A program made the translations under genes and the position numbers. This document shows positions 12,350-24,932 of a DNA stretch of 64,000 nucleotides, piece by piece. Origin of the DNA: Dermatophagoides farinae (taxonomy: Eukaryota; Arthropoda; Arachnida; Sarcoptiformes; Pyroglyphidae); the NCBI RefSeq assembly GCF_024713945.1, contig NC_134681.1:4255501-4319500 (forward strand). Reading direction: 5' to 3'. Below the pieces are notes generated by a model. The model saw only the letters and a program-made list of their open reading frames with translations. It searched no databases and had not been told where the DNA came from. The stretch's first letter is position 1, and the number at the start of each line of letters is the position of its first letter.

Positions 12350-13937
12350 CACTACCGGTTATCGTTAATACATTCTTTTGATGATTGATAAATCAATTGA
12401 TGATTGATGTTGATCGAGTGAAATGATGGAAAAGATGGAAACAAAAATGACCAAAAACGGAAATATTGAAAACACAGACACGAAACAAAACAAAATAAAA
12501 AAAATTTTTCATCAAACAATCACTGTTATGTCAGATGAATGAATGTAACCATTTTTTTTTTCGTATCGTTTGATTGATTTTCAAGATGATCATGTCTGAT
12601 CATTTTGTGTCTATTTGGGATTTGGATTTATATATATAAAAAAAAAATTGAATTTTCATTATCTTTGGGTGCTATAATAATATAACTAAATAAAATAAAT
12701 CGCTATATACTAAATGGTGGTTCATTCACATCGTATACTCTTCTCACCAATTATCATCATCATCGTATTAAAAAAAAAAAAAATGAGAAGCTAGTTTCGA
12801 CATATAATACTTTCGCTTTAATCATTTTATCTCTTTACAATCTTTATAATAAACACACCAGAAAGATATTGATAGATTTCTTTCTTCATCATCATCATAT
12901 GAAAAAAAAACATCATAAATACGTTTGAATGTCCACAATAAACATACCACACACAAACACACACACACACACACACACATACACATTGTACTATGGCGAG
13001 GAGATTTTCAGTGAAAAAAAAACCAGGTAAACCACAAATAGATTGGTTAAATAAATATAAAAAATAATTCACATGATGATGATTAAAACAAGATGAACGA
13101 GGCCACTAAAAAAAAAACGGGAAAAAAATTTTTGAACAAATCGACAAATTGAATAACAGTAAATATTAGTTGATAATTTTGTATTTTCAACCAAAAAAAA
13201 AAAATAAAATAAAATAAAAACCCGAGAAAGTAAACGAGTAAATTCAATATATTTAAAAACGAACAGAAAAAAAATTTCCTCTTATCAGTGGACAGTAATC
13301 GGAAAAAAATGAAAAATTTTCAGTACCAACAGCAACAGTAAAACTGAAGTTTTTTTTTTCGTTTTTGCTGTGAAACAAAATTAACTCACGGTTGGATTGA
13401 TCATTTTGCAGCTGTTTCTTCGGAAGAGAAAAAAAACTTTCCATTCAAATTCAATTTGTTTGAAACAGAAATTTTTTTTTTAAGAAAAAAAATCAATTAC
13501 CATTTGTGACATTTTTCCTTTTCACATGAACAATCTTAGATCATCGCTGAATGATGAAAATTTCAGTAATTGGATAAAATTTCATGAAAGTGAAAATCTA
13601 ACAAAAAAAAAAAAAAAACAATCATCATCATCAATGAAAACATCAAGATTTTATTTCTGAAAAAATAACATTATTATTATCAATGATGATGATGATGATT
13701 ATATAATAAAATGATGACAACAACAACAATAATAATAATGATATAATAATTCCATAGAGAATAATAATTAGAATTGAGAAGAAAAAATGGAATTCTTGTA
13801 CATTTGTATGAATGTATGCATGTGTGTGTATCGGTGTGTGTGTATGTGTGGCTGGTGTAGATAAGATTAAAATAAATTTTTTTTTTCTTTTTGATAGCAG
13901 AAACTAAATAATTTGATAGAATCAATTGAATAATAAT
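12350..13937. other. Intergenic: 5' flank of the unknown gene and 3' flank of the PDZ-PH gene
   Basis: No coding exon was seen. The stretch contains a (CA)n microsatellite around 12951-12979, several A/T homopolymers and AT-rich sequence near 12625-12710. The right-hand 300 bases are the probable 3' UTR of the PDZ-PH gene. Confidence 0.55.
13650..13655 (-). promoter_or_regulatory. Candidate poly(A) signal of the PDZ-PH gene
   Basis: The plus strand reads TTTATT, which is AATAAA on the minus strand, about 280 bases beyond the stop codon at 13938-13940. It is supported by motif and position only. Confidence 0.4.
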
Positions 13938-16900
13938 TTATTTAAGACGAATCCAACGATCAATAGAATATTCCAGTGCATATGTCCAACTAAATGGATG
14001 ATAAATAAAAAAAAAGGATTAGTATCAAGAGAACACACACAAACACATACATACCGTTTACGATCAGATTCAGAATCAGCACATAACCAAATATGTCTAT
14101 ATTTTGAATCACTTGGTACAATTTCAAATATATGTTGTCGAGATTCGGCCGTAATTGATGATTGTTGTAATTGTTGTGTTTGATTAATTAATTGTTGAGG
14201 CGTTGGTGGTGGTGCCGGTGGTAATGATTGTTGCTGTTGTTGTTGTTTATCTAAATTGAATGTGACATTTGCCTGAACACGATAACCATGAAGAAAAAAT
14301 AGACCTGAAAAAAAATTGTCATATGAAAATAGGACAAACAATAAATTCACCACAAACCTAATGCAGTAGTTGAATTTGCATCAGCATAAAAATAAAGACA
14401 TGCATCTTTCAATACAAAATATCGTTGTTTCCAATTTTTTTTCATTTGATTGAATTTCCAAAGAAAACCATAACAATCTGGATTGATAAAATTCAATGGA
14501 TTACGATGTATATTGTGTAGAGTGTTTTCAATGAATGCGTCGCTCTAATTTTTTTTTTTTTTTTTTTGGAATAAAAATGATAATAAATGTGAAAAAAATG
14601 GATCCATCACTTTTTTTTGCATACTACATACATTACTGTATTGGATAGAATTTTGATTCAATGCTTTCACCCATTGTATGGCTGTTGCATGATCAATAGC
14701 CGCCAGATATTTACATCTTGTTGTTTTATATCCAACTAAACGAAATAAATGTTCTTGACCAAATAGACATTCATTTACCATTCCAGCACAGTATCCTTGT
14801 AATGAAATGGCTCCAATTGGTTCCAATGACTATACAGTTGTAGGCAAAATTCACAGATCATTTCATCAATTCATTTATACATGAAGAAGAAAAAAATAAC
14901 TCACTTTTGGATTACGATACCAATAAAGACAAGCATCAGATTTTAGTACAAACCAACGTCGTCTCCATAACTTTGGATTGGTCATTTTATCACGGCTAGT
15001 ACTACATTTTTCGGCCAATTTATCAATATATCGACTTAAATAGCCATTGATTATCACTTTAGGCTCATTTTCACTTGCTTGTGTTGTTTCAGCTTTTAAT
15101 GCGGCCGCTGTACTTGCAACTTCTAATTTTAATGAATGTCCTGATAAAATATTTAAATAAAAAAATGTTAAAAGGTGAAATTTTTTTTTTATCCAATCCA
15201 TCAAAATATACCATGATGAGCCATGCGAACCACTTCTGAATGTGATGAATCCAACACTGTATGACCATTGACAGCAACAATTATATCACCCACTTCTAAA
15301 CCTTTATGTTGTGCAGATGTTCCTTTTTTTGGGGGGGGAAAGACATAATTTTAACATTCTGTAGAACAGAAAAAAAATGATGATGATATTTACCTTTTTC
15401 AACAGCCGATACAACTACAGGACGGTTACCATGAATACGGAATCCAAATTCATTATTATCACGTGTCAATGTTAGACATTTATCTATGGCTGATGATTTT
15501 AAAAAAATTTTCAATTTAATAATTCAACAATAACATATTCATTGTGTTACATACTAAATGTTTGATCCAAAATTCTACGATATAATTCAATTGATGCTTT
15601 ACGATGTATTAATCGATGTGTTACAGTTTCATAACGTTGACGAAAATTCTTTTCCGATGCTGTACTTTCTTCTGATTCTGATCGTGTTGTTGAAATTGTA
15701 TCCGTTGTTGTTGATGATGAATTCGTATTATTATTATTATTATTATTATTACGATCACTTCCATTATTTAAATCACTACCGGAATTTGTTGTTGATAATC
15801 GAAATTGTTTACGATTTATATCACATCTAGAATATTTTTGTGATGAACAATTCAATATAGCACGATTAAGATTATTCCAAATATTTAGCTCTTCTTTACG
15901 TCCAATATATATCCATAATGATGATCGATAACTTTCAGAATGAACACCAATATCATTCTCTTCATCATCAACATCAAAATAAACATCTTCAACAGTGAAT
16001 GATTTTCGTGATAATTGTGGCATTCCTCGTCGTTTGAATCTACTTGTTGTCGGAATTATTGGCACAAGATTTGGTGGCATTGTTGATTCACCACAATGGC
16101 TACATGTGAAATGATGTTGACTACAAGGTGATCGTTGTCTAGACTGTTGTTGTGCAGGTATTTGATCCTTTAATTGGTTTTGTGGTTGTTGTTGTTGTTG
16201 CTCATGATGAACTTCTTGTAATTTATTTTGTAGACCAATCGTTCCAGTTATTGCATTATTATTAACACCAAGATTACGAGTTAATGAACGAGCACGTGCC
16301 TGTGTAATAATCTCATTTTGATTACTGGATGTACGTATACTATTACTAGGTACGGTAATGTCATTATGACGATTATGATGATGTAAACAAACTGAATGTT
16401 TTGATGAACTTGTTGTCGAAAATCGGTGATGACTACCCGATCCAACTGGATGACGATGATGATGATGATGATGACGATGATAACATCGTGAACAACAATG
16501 TTGATTCGTTGTTGATGGATGATGCTGCTGACGATTATTGCCAGATTGATTGGCAAATACAACATTTGATGTTTGTCGTTGTCCAGCGACGCTAACGCCA
16601 GCTATTGGTGGCGGTTGTGATTGACCACGTTTATTATGTTTCAATATCGATGTAAGTTCAGAATTGGTCCCGATAATCAAATTTTTATTATCGGGTGTCG
16701 TCATTGAACTACATTCCGAATATGTAGCCGAATTATTATGTGAAACATATGTCTGTCTTGTTGTTTCTTGTTGTTGTTGTTGTTGTTGTTGTTGTTGATC
16801 ATTTTTCGATTGAATTTTCAATATTTTTTCTGTAGCAATTTGATTATTCGGATGTTTATCCGATAAAATCCTTTGTTCAATTTCTTTCATTTTTCTATCG

Positions 16901-19900
16901 AATTTTTGTCGAGCATTCATGTTCATATTATCATCATTATCATCATTATTATTATTGGTACTATTATTATCAATACTTGGTAAGCCTGATCCATCACTAG
17001 AATCATTGGTTGCTAAGGATGTTAACAATGCTATTCGTTCATCACGTAATTCTGTACGTTCTTCATCATCATGTACAATATTACGAGACGTGTCAAGAAT
17101 ATCTCTAGAACTATCATCCATTGTTATCAATTGAAATGTTGTCGATGTATGGCAAGTGGTTGGAGCATCGTCCATCAATGTATTATGTGAAACAATGTTA
17201 CCATGTTGTTGTTGTTGATGATGATAGCGTTTACCATGTCGATGATGATGATGATGATGGTGATGATAATGGCCATTGTCATTTAATAGTTCAGCAGCTT
17301 TTACACGTTCTAATTCTTTACTTTCTTCTTGTAAAACTGCTTCTAAACTCAGATCACGTTCTTCAAGTAATTCGGATTTATCGCCACTACTATCCAATCG
17401 ACATAAAGTTTGAATCAGATCACCTGAACCTGTGGCTAAATGTTTATCATCATCATCATCTTCTTCATCATCGACAACAGCATTAATATTTTTATTATCA
17501 ACAATTAATCGTCGATTTTGAGCAGATCTAGATGATAGTGGTTGAGGTAATAATGGCTGTGATTGTTGCTGTTGTTGAGCATTATTTGCAGCACCAGATT
17601 CTTGATCACCTTTAGAATCTTCATCAATAACAGATAAACTTTGATTATTTAAATTTTCAAATGTTAATGATTCATCTTCATCTAATTCAGAATTTTGATT
17701 CTGTAATGAAAATTCTGATCTTTCAACATCACGTTCAGTAGCTTGTGATGATTGTTCAAACAAATCAGTTGTATTACAATATTGTTGTTGATGTTGTTGT
17801 TGTCCAATCTGATGATTATGAGTATTGTTATTTAGATTAATATTGCCCGAATTTTGCTGCTGTTGATGTAAATTAGCCATCGATGAATGTTGTTGTTGTT
17901 GTTGTTGCTGCTGCTGCTGCTGTTGATGATGATGATGATGATGATGACCTGTCAATGAAATTTCTTTTGCTTGTGATGATTGAAGTCGTTGTCGTTGTTT
18001 TTGTTTCCATTGTCTATTGATTTCCAATTCATGTTCAGATGATGTGGCCATTTTCTGACTTGCTGATTGTTCATCATGTACATTGGTCGATATCACACGA
18101 TTTGTTGATTCTTCATATTGTGAATCAAGAATTTTTTGATATTTACCAAAAAAATTATCCGTACATGTATAATCGTCATCTGGATTTTTTTCTTCATCAT
18201 CATCTTCATCTTCATGTGATGATTTATCTGTATGAAAAAAAAGAAAATGAAAAATCAAGCAAACAAAAATTCATCTTTAATACCTTGTGATTGACTACTA
18301 CTCGATGTTGTTGTGGCAGTTTTCATATTTTTATTACCATTTCTTTCCATTGCTTTACGTTGTCTTTGTTCAAAACGAACACGTAAAAAATTTGGATTTT
18401 CACCACCAATTTGTTTAGCCACAGCAATATGATTAATGTTACAAGGCATTGATTGATAATTTTGATCATTCGATGATGATTGGCCATGAACAAATTCCGA
18501 TATTGATAATACAGTTGCTGGTTCACTTTTACCAATACGATTATTATCAATTAATGGTTGTTCACCATCGATCAGATCATTTGAAACTGAATAAAAATTT
18601 CTTGATGTTGAACCAGATATTGAATCTGATATAAAATATGAACCATTCAATGTTTCACTTGTTTCATTATTATTATTGGATGTAACATCATCCAACATAA
18701 AACTACCTGATGTTGTACTATCTTCAGGTAGATTTTCAATTGAAAATGTTTGTGAATCTTCATCTTCATCGATTGTTGAACTTTTTGTTGAATTTGATTT
18801 ACAAATATCAACTTGTTGATTATCATCATCATCATCATCATTATCATTTTGTGAACAACTATTACGACTATTATTGGCTGAATCATAAATACTTCGTTGT
18901 CGTTGTTGTTTATTAATTTTTTTATTTGTCATTATTTGATTCTTTAATTTTCGATGACATTCATCATCATCATCAGAAGATTGTTCTTTTTGTGATGATA
19001 ATTTATCTATCGTTTGCATTGGTTCCATTTCGTTCATTGTTTTATTTGATTCATCCAGGTTTTCCATTGAATCAGCTATGGCAATCATTTGATTTAATAT
19101 TGATTGCCGTAATGATGGTGTCATCAGACGAAATTTTGAAAATTTCGTTGGTTGTTGTTGTTGTTGTTGTTGTGATGTTGATTGCTGTTGAATGGTTGTC
19201 GTTGATGATTTTGTTGGTGAATCTTTTCGTTGTGCAAATGTAATAGTGGCTGTTGTTGTTATTTTATCATCAATGAAATCAGTGACTAATAATTTTTTCG
19301 TTTTTTTCATTGTATCACATACATTATTATTATTCAAGGCATCAGCAGCAGCAGCAGCAACAACAGAATTATCAAAACATTCGATTTTTGAATTTGTTTG
19401 GCCAGCAGTAGCTAATGCCGCTTCCCATAGATCATTACTATCGATATCTGTTGATTTAATTGTTTGATGATTGCCATTAGCATAACTTTCTGGTGTTATA
19501 TTTAATTCTTCAAATATTTCGGCAGAAAATCTTTTCGTTTTATCTTGTGATATTTGACGAAGTTTACTTTCATTATCATCAATAGATCGTTCATTATTTT
19601 CATCATCATCGTAATCACCATCTTTTTGTTGAAATTGTTTTTCAATTACAGTATTTGCAATGGATAAATCAATTGTTGTGGACGGATCTGAACTATAAAT
19701 ATCTTGCACAGGTGTTAAATCACTTGCTGTTCTTGTTGAATCAATTGTATCGTAATGTTTATGTTGTTGTCTATATTGTTGATTGTTTTGTGATAATTGA
19801 TGATGATCAGAATAACGATCATTTGAATCACGTCTACGTCCAATTGTACTTGATTTAGCGCGTGATAAACGAACACGTTCACCATCATTATTATTTGAAT

Positions 19901-22900
19901 GTTTTGGTGATTTTTTCATCATCATTTCTGGATCATCATCAACTGAACGGAAAAGATTCTCTGGTAATGATTTACTAGTGCCATGTGAAACAACACGTCC
20001 AGGTGATGAAGTGATAACTGCTGCTGCTGCTGCTACTGCTACTGCTGCTGTTGTTGTTGTTGTTGTTTCAATATTCAAATTTTGTTCACAAATAACGTTA
20101 TTATCATCATCATTATCATTATTTATCATTATTGCTTTCGTTGATGATGATCCAACATTTGTTTCTTTATTATTATTGGATCGATATTGATTTGATCCAA
20201 TACCAACATTGAGTTCATTTGGTCGTTTAATTTTATTTAAAATTATTGAATCATTAAATAATTGTTCATCATCATTATTAATCACATTCATATTATCCAT
20301 ATCATATTCATCATTACCAACATCATCTTCGGTTGTTTCAAATTCAAATTCAAATTTAGCTTTTTCTTCATCATCTTGGCTACTACCTTCAGCCAATGCA
20401 AAATCAGCATCCACATGATTATCATGATGATGATGATGATGATGAAAACCGAATTGATTATGTTCAGATCCAGTTGTTTCCATTTCATATACTTCATCAT
20501 CATCATAATCATCATCATTATCGTCATCGTCATCATCGTCAAAATCTAAAGCATAACCACCCATGAGAATACGACCACCACCACTACTACTACTACCGGA
20601 TGCAATTAATTTTTGTGGCTGAAATTTACCACTATTCGTTGCTGTTGTTGTTGGTACACTACCACCACCACCACCAGTACATTCTGTACTTGGTCCCGGT
20701 TGTTGATAATCAATTGTAAATGGATATGCTGAACCTGAACCGGTACCCTCTGAACTAAATGTTGTTCCAGTTGTTTGAAGAAGTTCACTACAATTAGTCA
20801 CTGATGTTACCTGTGATGATTGTTCACTTTCTGGTGATATAATCGATAATTGACCCACTAATGCTGGAGATGCTGGTTGTTGTTGTTGTTGTTGTTGTTG
20901 TTGTGTTATTTTCATTTGTGATTGTAGCGATTTTTGCTGATGTTGTGAACGTTTTTCTTTTAAATATTGGCAATTATTTTGTCGTAATTGTCGCTGATGA
21001 TGATGATGATGATGATGTCTACCTTTAATACGAAGTTTTCCATAATCATCATCGGTTTGATCCTCAATTCTTGATGATGATGATGATGGTGCCAATGGTG
21101 ATGATGATGATGATGATGAAGAGGACGACGACGACGATGATGATGATGAAATAGATAACGACATTACATCACATGGCTGTTGTTGATGATCAACAATATC
21201 TTTATCATCAAAACCGGGTGGTGGAGTAGCAATTGTTTCAAATACACTTGGATCAATCAATTGTGTTTCAACTGCCAGATCAGCAATTGCTGAATGTCTA
21301 CGAATCAATCCAGAATGTAATATCTGTTTGATGTCTATTTGAAAAACAGAACAAAACAAAATAAAAACAAAAAAAAAACGATTGATTAATGGAAAAATCA
21401 AATAAAATCAAACAACAATAAACAATCGGGAATTTTTCCTTTGTAGAATTTGTGTTTGATCATCAAAATTTTCTACAAAAACAGCAAAAAAAAATAAAGG
21501 TTTTTTCACTTTGTTACCATTGATTTGATGACTTCAATGATGAAATTTCGATTTCAATTTTTATACATTTTTTTTCACTACTTACTTTGACTAGAATAAT
21601 TAAAACTAGATCTTGATTGTTGTTGTTGTTGTAAATAAAGCTCACTTTCTGAAAATGATTTATGACTTTCACCAAAATATTGTATAGCTTGTAATGAATT
21701 AATTGAACAACATTGTGAATAATTATAATTATTATTGTTATTATTATCATCAAATAATGATGATAATGTTGTTGTTATAATTTTTTTCGATTGTGATGAT
21801 GATGATTGTTGTGATAATAATTGATGATGATGATGATGATGATGATCCAGATTACCATTTACCATTATTGATTGCCATTGTTGTTGTTGTTGTTGTTGTT
21901 GTTGATCATCATTAAATTTTGACCATTCTATTGGATCTATTGTTGATAATGGTCCTTCATCATCATCATTTTGTTTATTATTATTATTATTATTATAAAT
22001 TGTCATCAATCCTGTATTCGGTATAATCAACGTTGTTGTTGGTGTTATTGTTGATGAATCATAAATGATTCCACATTTTGAACATGATCTATTTTGTTGA
22101 TTTAGATTGGCACTTTTTTTGGCTGATTGTATTATCTTTGAACTTAATTGTTCAGCAAAATCGATGGCTGTCATATTGGATATTATTGTTTTTGTTTTCA
22201 CTGTTTTACCACTAATATTTTGTCCTATGGTACGTGTAACAATATGTTTTGGTTTTACCGGTATTGGTGGTTTAGTACCAACACCAGTTTTCATTTTTGA
22301 ATCATCATTCATTATATAATTAATTGTCGATGATTGTGGTGATTTATTACGATTCATTATTAATGATGTACGATTATTGTACGTAACAGATTCTACTGTT
22401 GATAATGAATCTTTCCATTGTGAATCATCAATAATTGTTGTACAACATAATAGTATTGTATCACCAGATGTTGCAGTATGTTTTTCATGTAATTCATTTG
22501 AATGTTGACAAATTTCATTCGGTGGATGTTTAATATTAAGTCGATGATATGATGCACGTGGTGATAGATTTAAATATGATGGTATTGTACGTATTATAAA
22601 TTGATGACTCTCTCGACTTGTTGTTGATGATGAATATCTTTGCGATCGTCTTGGTTGATGACGTTGAGCATTAATAATATTCGATGAAGATGACGGTGGT
22701 GGTGGTGGCGGTGGAGGAAGTGGTGCAGTACTGAGATGATAATCTTGTATTATATCATTATCGTCATCATAATAATAATCATCACCATAATTAGAATAAT
22801 CATCATCAATAAAATGATTTACTTTATGTGAACTTGTTGATGATCTTAATGATTTGGATGAACCACCATGATGATGATGATGATGATGATGATTTAAAAT

Positions 22901-23275
22901 TGTTAAATTATCAGCTGTAGCCGATTCTAAACAGCAACCAGTTGGACAGCAACCATCAAATATGGATGCTGTTGAAAGAAATTGATATGAAACGGAACGT
23001 CTTGTATTATTATTATTATTATTGGCTGATGTTTGTCGTCTTGTTGTCGATGAATATTGATCATCATAATCATCATCATTGATTAACTGATGATTTGAAA
23101 GATGATTGATTGATGTTGCTGTCAATAATTGATTATGATTGGATACAGTATATAATGATGTTGATAATCCTATTGGACCTGTACGTTGTTGTCGATGTTG
23201 TTGTTGTTGTTGTAGTTGTTGTTGTTGAAGCTCATTGGTTATTATTGGTTCAGTCTGTGTTGCCTGTGTTCGCAT
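13938..23275 (-). CDS. Giant low-complexity scaffold ending PDZ-PH-PH
   Basis: Ten minus-strand exons join in frame to 2,847 residues: 23275-21586, 21334-18284, 18227-15555, 15489-15394, 15322-15212, 15140-14905, 14829-14632, 14544-14358, 14304-14055 and 13989-13938. The first three exons (about 2,470 residues) are nearly all low complexity: runs of Gln, His, Asp, Ser, Asn and Gly. The recognisable part is the C-terminus. The PDZ domain (about 2475-2552) has NEFGFRIHG as carboxylate-binding loop and [13 protein letters not shown]. The first PH domain (about 2570-2680) contains INGYLSRY and [20 protein letters not shown]. The second (about 2708-2845) contains CYGFLWKF and [19 protein letters not shown], with closing-helix Trp. 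Before the PDZ lies a conserved-looking [20 protein letters not shown] segment. PDZ binds C-terminal tails and PH domains bind phosphoinositides or proteins, so a membrane-cortex scaffold is inferred. I could not match this architecture to a named family. The ATG at 23275 ([10 protein letters not shown]) has an in-frame stop upstream, but extra 5' exons are possible. Confidence 0.82.
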
Positions 23276-24046
23276 CTTGTGATGATCTTGATGATGATGA
23301 TGAACAGAATAATAATTTTTAATTTAATCAGAATCGATTGAATACAATGTCAAACTATTTATTATAATTGATTTGAAAAATAGAGAGAATTGAAAAAAAA
23401 ATCGATTATACACAGATTAATCAAATTGACCAAACAAAACACACACACAACTGGCTAGAATTACTTGAAAGTGAACCAAAAAAAAAACCAAACAACAACA
23501 GTAATAATCGTCTATTTTTTTATGGTGATTATTTTTAATCACCATCATCATGATGACAATGTCATATGACCATGGTCATCAAGTAAAATGAAACAACAAA
23601 CACATAAACCAGAATTTTTATGTGTTTGATTAACGAATAGAAAATAAAAATCGGATAACGGATAAGAACTCGAAATAGAGAGAGAGAGAGAGAGAGGAAA
23701 GAAAACACGAGTAATAACAGATGAATAGCAAGAGAAACAAAATTTGAACAAACCACATGACAGCAGCACAAATTCATTTTTTCCATTCATACATACACAC
23801 ACACACACACAAACACAAATTTAATTCAACCAATTTTCTTCATTTGTTCAAATAATTGTTTTTGACTACCGTAAATGAATAATTTTTTCGTTTTTTTTTT
23901 CATTTGATTCAATCATTCAACGGAATATGCACAGGAAAAAAAAATATGTTTTTCAAACTTTTTTTTTTCTTCTCTGCTGCTGCTGTTGTTGTTGAATTTC
24001 TGGATTTGATTAGTGAAAACACACACTCTCTCACTCTTTATTTGGA

Positions 24047-24138
24047 TGTTAATCGAAAAAATGATGTGTGTGTGTGTGTGGTTTTTTTTCTAGCATCAAA
24101 TATCAAACACACACACACATCATTTTTTTCGATTGACA
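24047..24138. repeat. Near-perfect ~30-bp inverted repeat with 27-nt loop
   Basis: The left arm (24047-24080) reads TGTTAATCG, A6, TGATG and then (TG)n. The right arm (24108-24138) is its reverse complement with one extra A, one G:U pair and a shorter CA tract. The arms extend beyond the TG/CA microsatellite into unique sequence on the outside, so this is not a chance pairing of two simple repeats. Folded as RNA it gives a pre-miRNA-sized hairpin. The orientation of any transcript is unknown. It sits about 0.8 kb upstream of the PDZ-PH start codon. Confidence 0.7.
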
Positions 24139-24899
24139 CATAATCAAATATAGAACGGAATTGATGGAAAAATAATTTTTTTTTGTCGTTTTTCTGTTCA
24201 TTTTTTTTCTTTAGTTTTCAATCATCTTACATATAATGATGATGATGATGATGATGGTTTTTTTTTCGCAAACAATCAGAATTTTGCCGAAAGTTTTGTT
24301 ATTGCTCATTTCATTTTTCTCTATAAATTTCACGTTCATTTTGCATCGTGTTTGAATCCAAATTTAAGCTGTCAAAAATTTGGTTCAAATCATATTGATG
24401 ATGGATGCAATGAATTGAAATGAAAAGAAAATTTATTTCAAAGGAAAAGGAATGAATGAATTAAAAAAAAACATTTGATGACACCGATTTGTACTGAATT
24501 TTTTTTTCTGCCATACTGAATGTTTGTAAGAAAAAAATTTTTTTTTTTTTGTTCATCCAAATAGTTTATGTTTTAATGAATATGACAACATGAGCAATGA
24601 GAAAAAAAAACATGGCCATAATTTGATAAGATTCCTTTGGGACACAGAATATGTCGTTGTCGTTGTCGTTGTTGTTGTTGTTGTTTTGAAAATAAAAAAC
24701 ATAAACAAACAAACAAACAAAAAATACAAGCAACAAACATGATGCTGTTGTTATGATATGAAATTCATTTTTATAACCAAAAAAAAAAAAAAAAATGAAT
24801 GCAAAACTCTACCGTTTATTCAAATGGATTTCTTAATTCTGAATGAAAATATTATGGCCATCAAAAATGTTTGAAATTCAACGTACGAATATTCTTCTG

Positions 24900-24900
<1 letters not shown>

Positions 24901-24930
<30 letters not shown>
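24901..24930. repeat. (CA)15 microsatellite
   Basis: Fifteen uninterrupted CA units are flanked by unique sequence. It is one of the longest dinucleotide arrays in the window. No function is implied. Confidence 0.95.

Positions 24931-24932
<2 letters not shown>

Noticed and set aside
15558-22319. Many plus-strand open frames opposite the PDZ-PH gene exons
   Set aside because: They are antisense readings of CAT, CAA and TCA arrays (poly-Val, -Ile, -Leu, -Tyr) with no splice support and no domain; the minus-strand frames carry the PDZ and PH domains.
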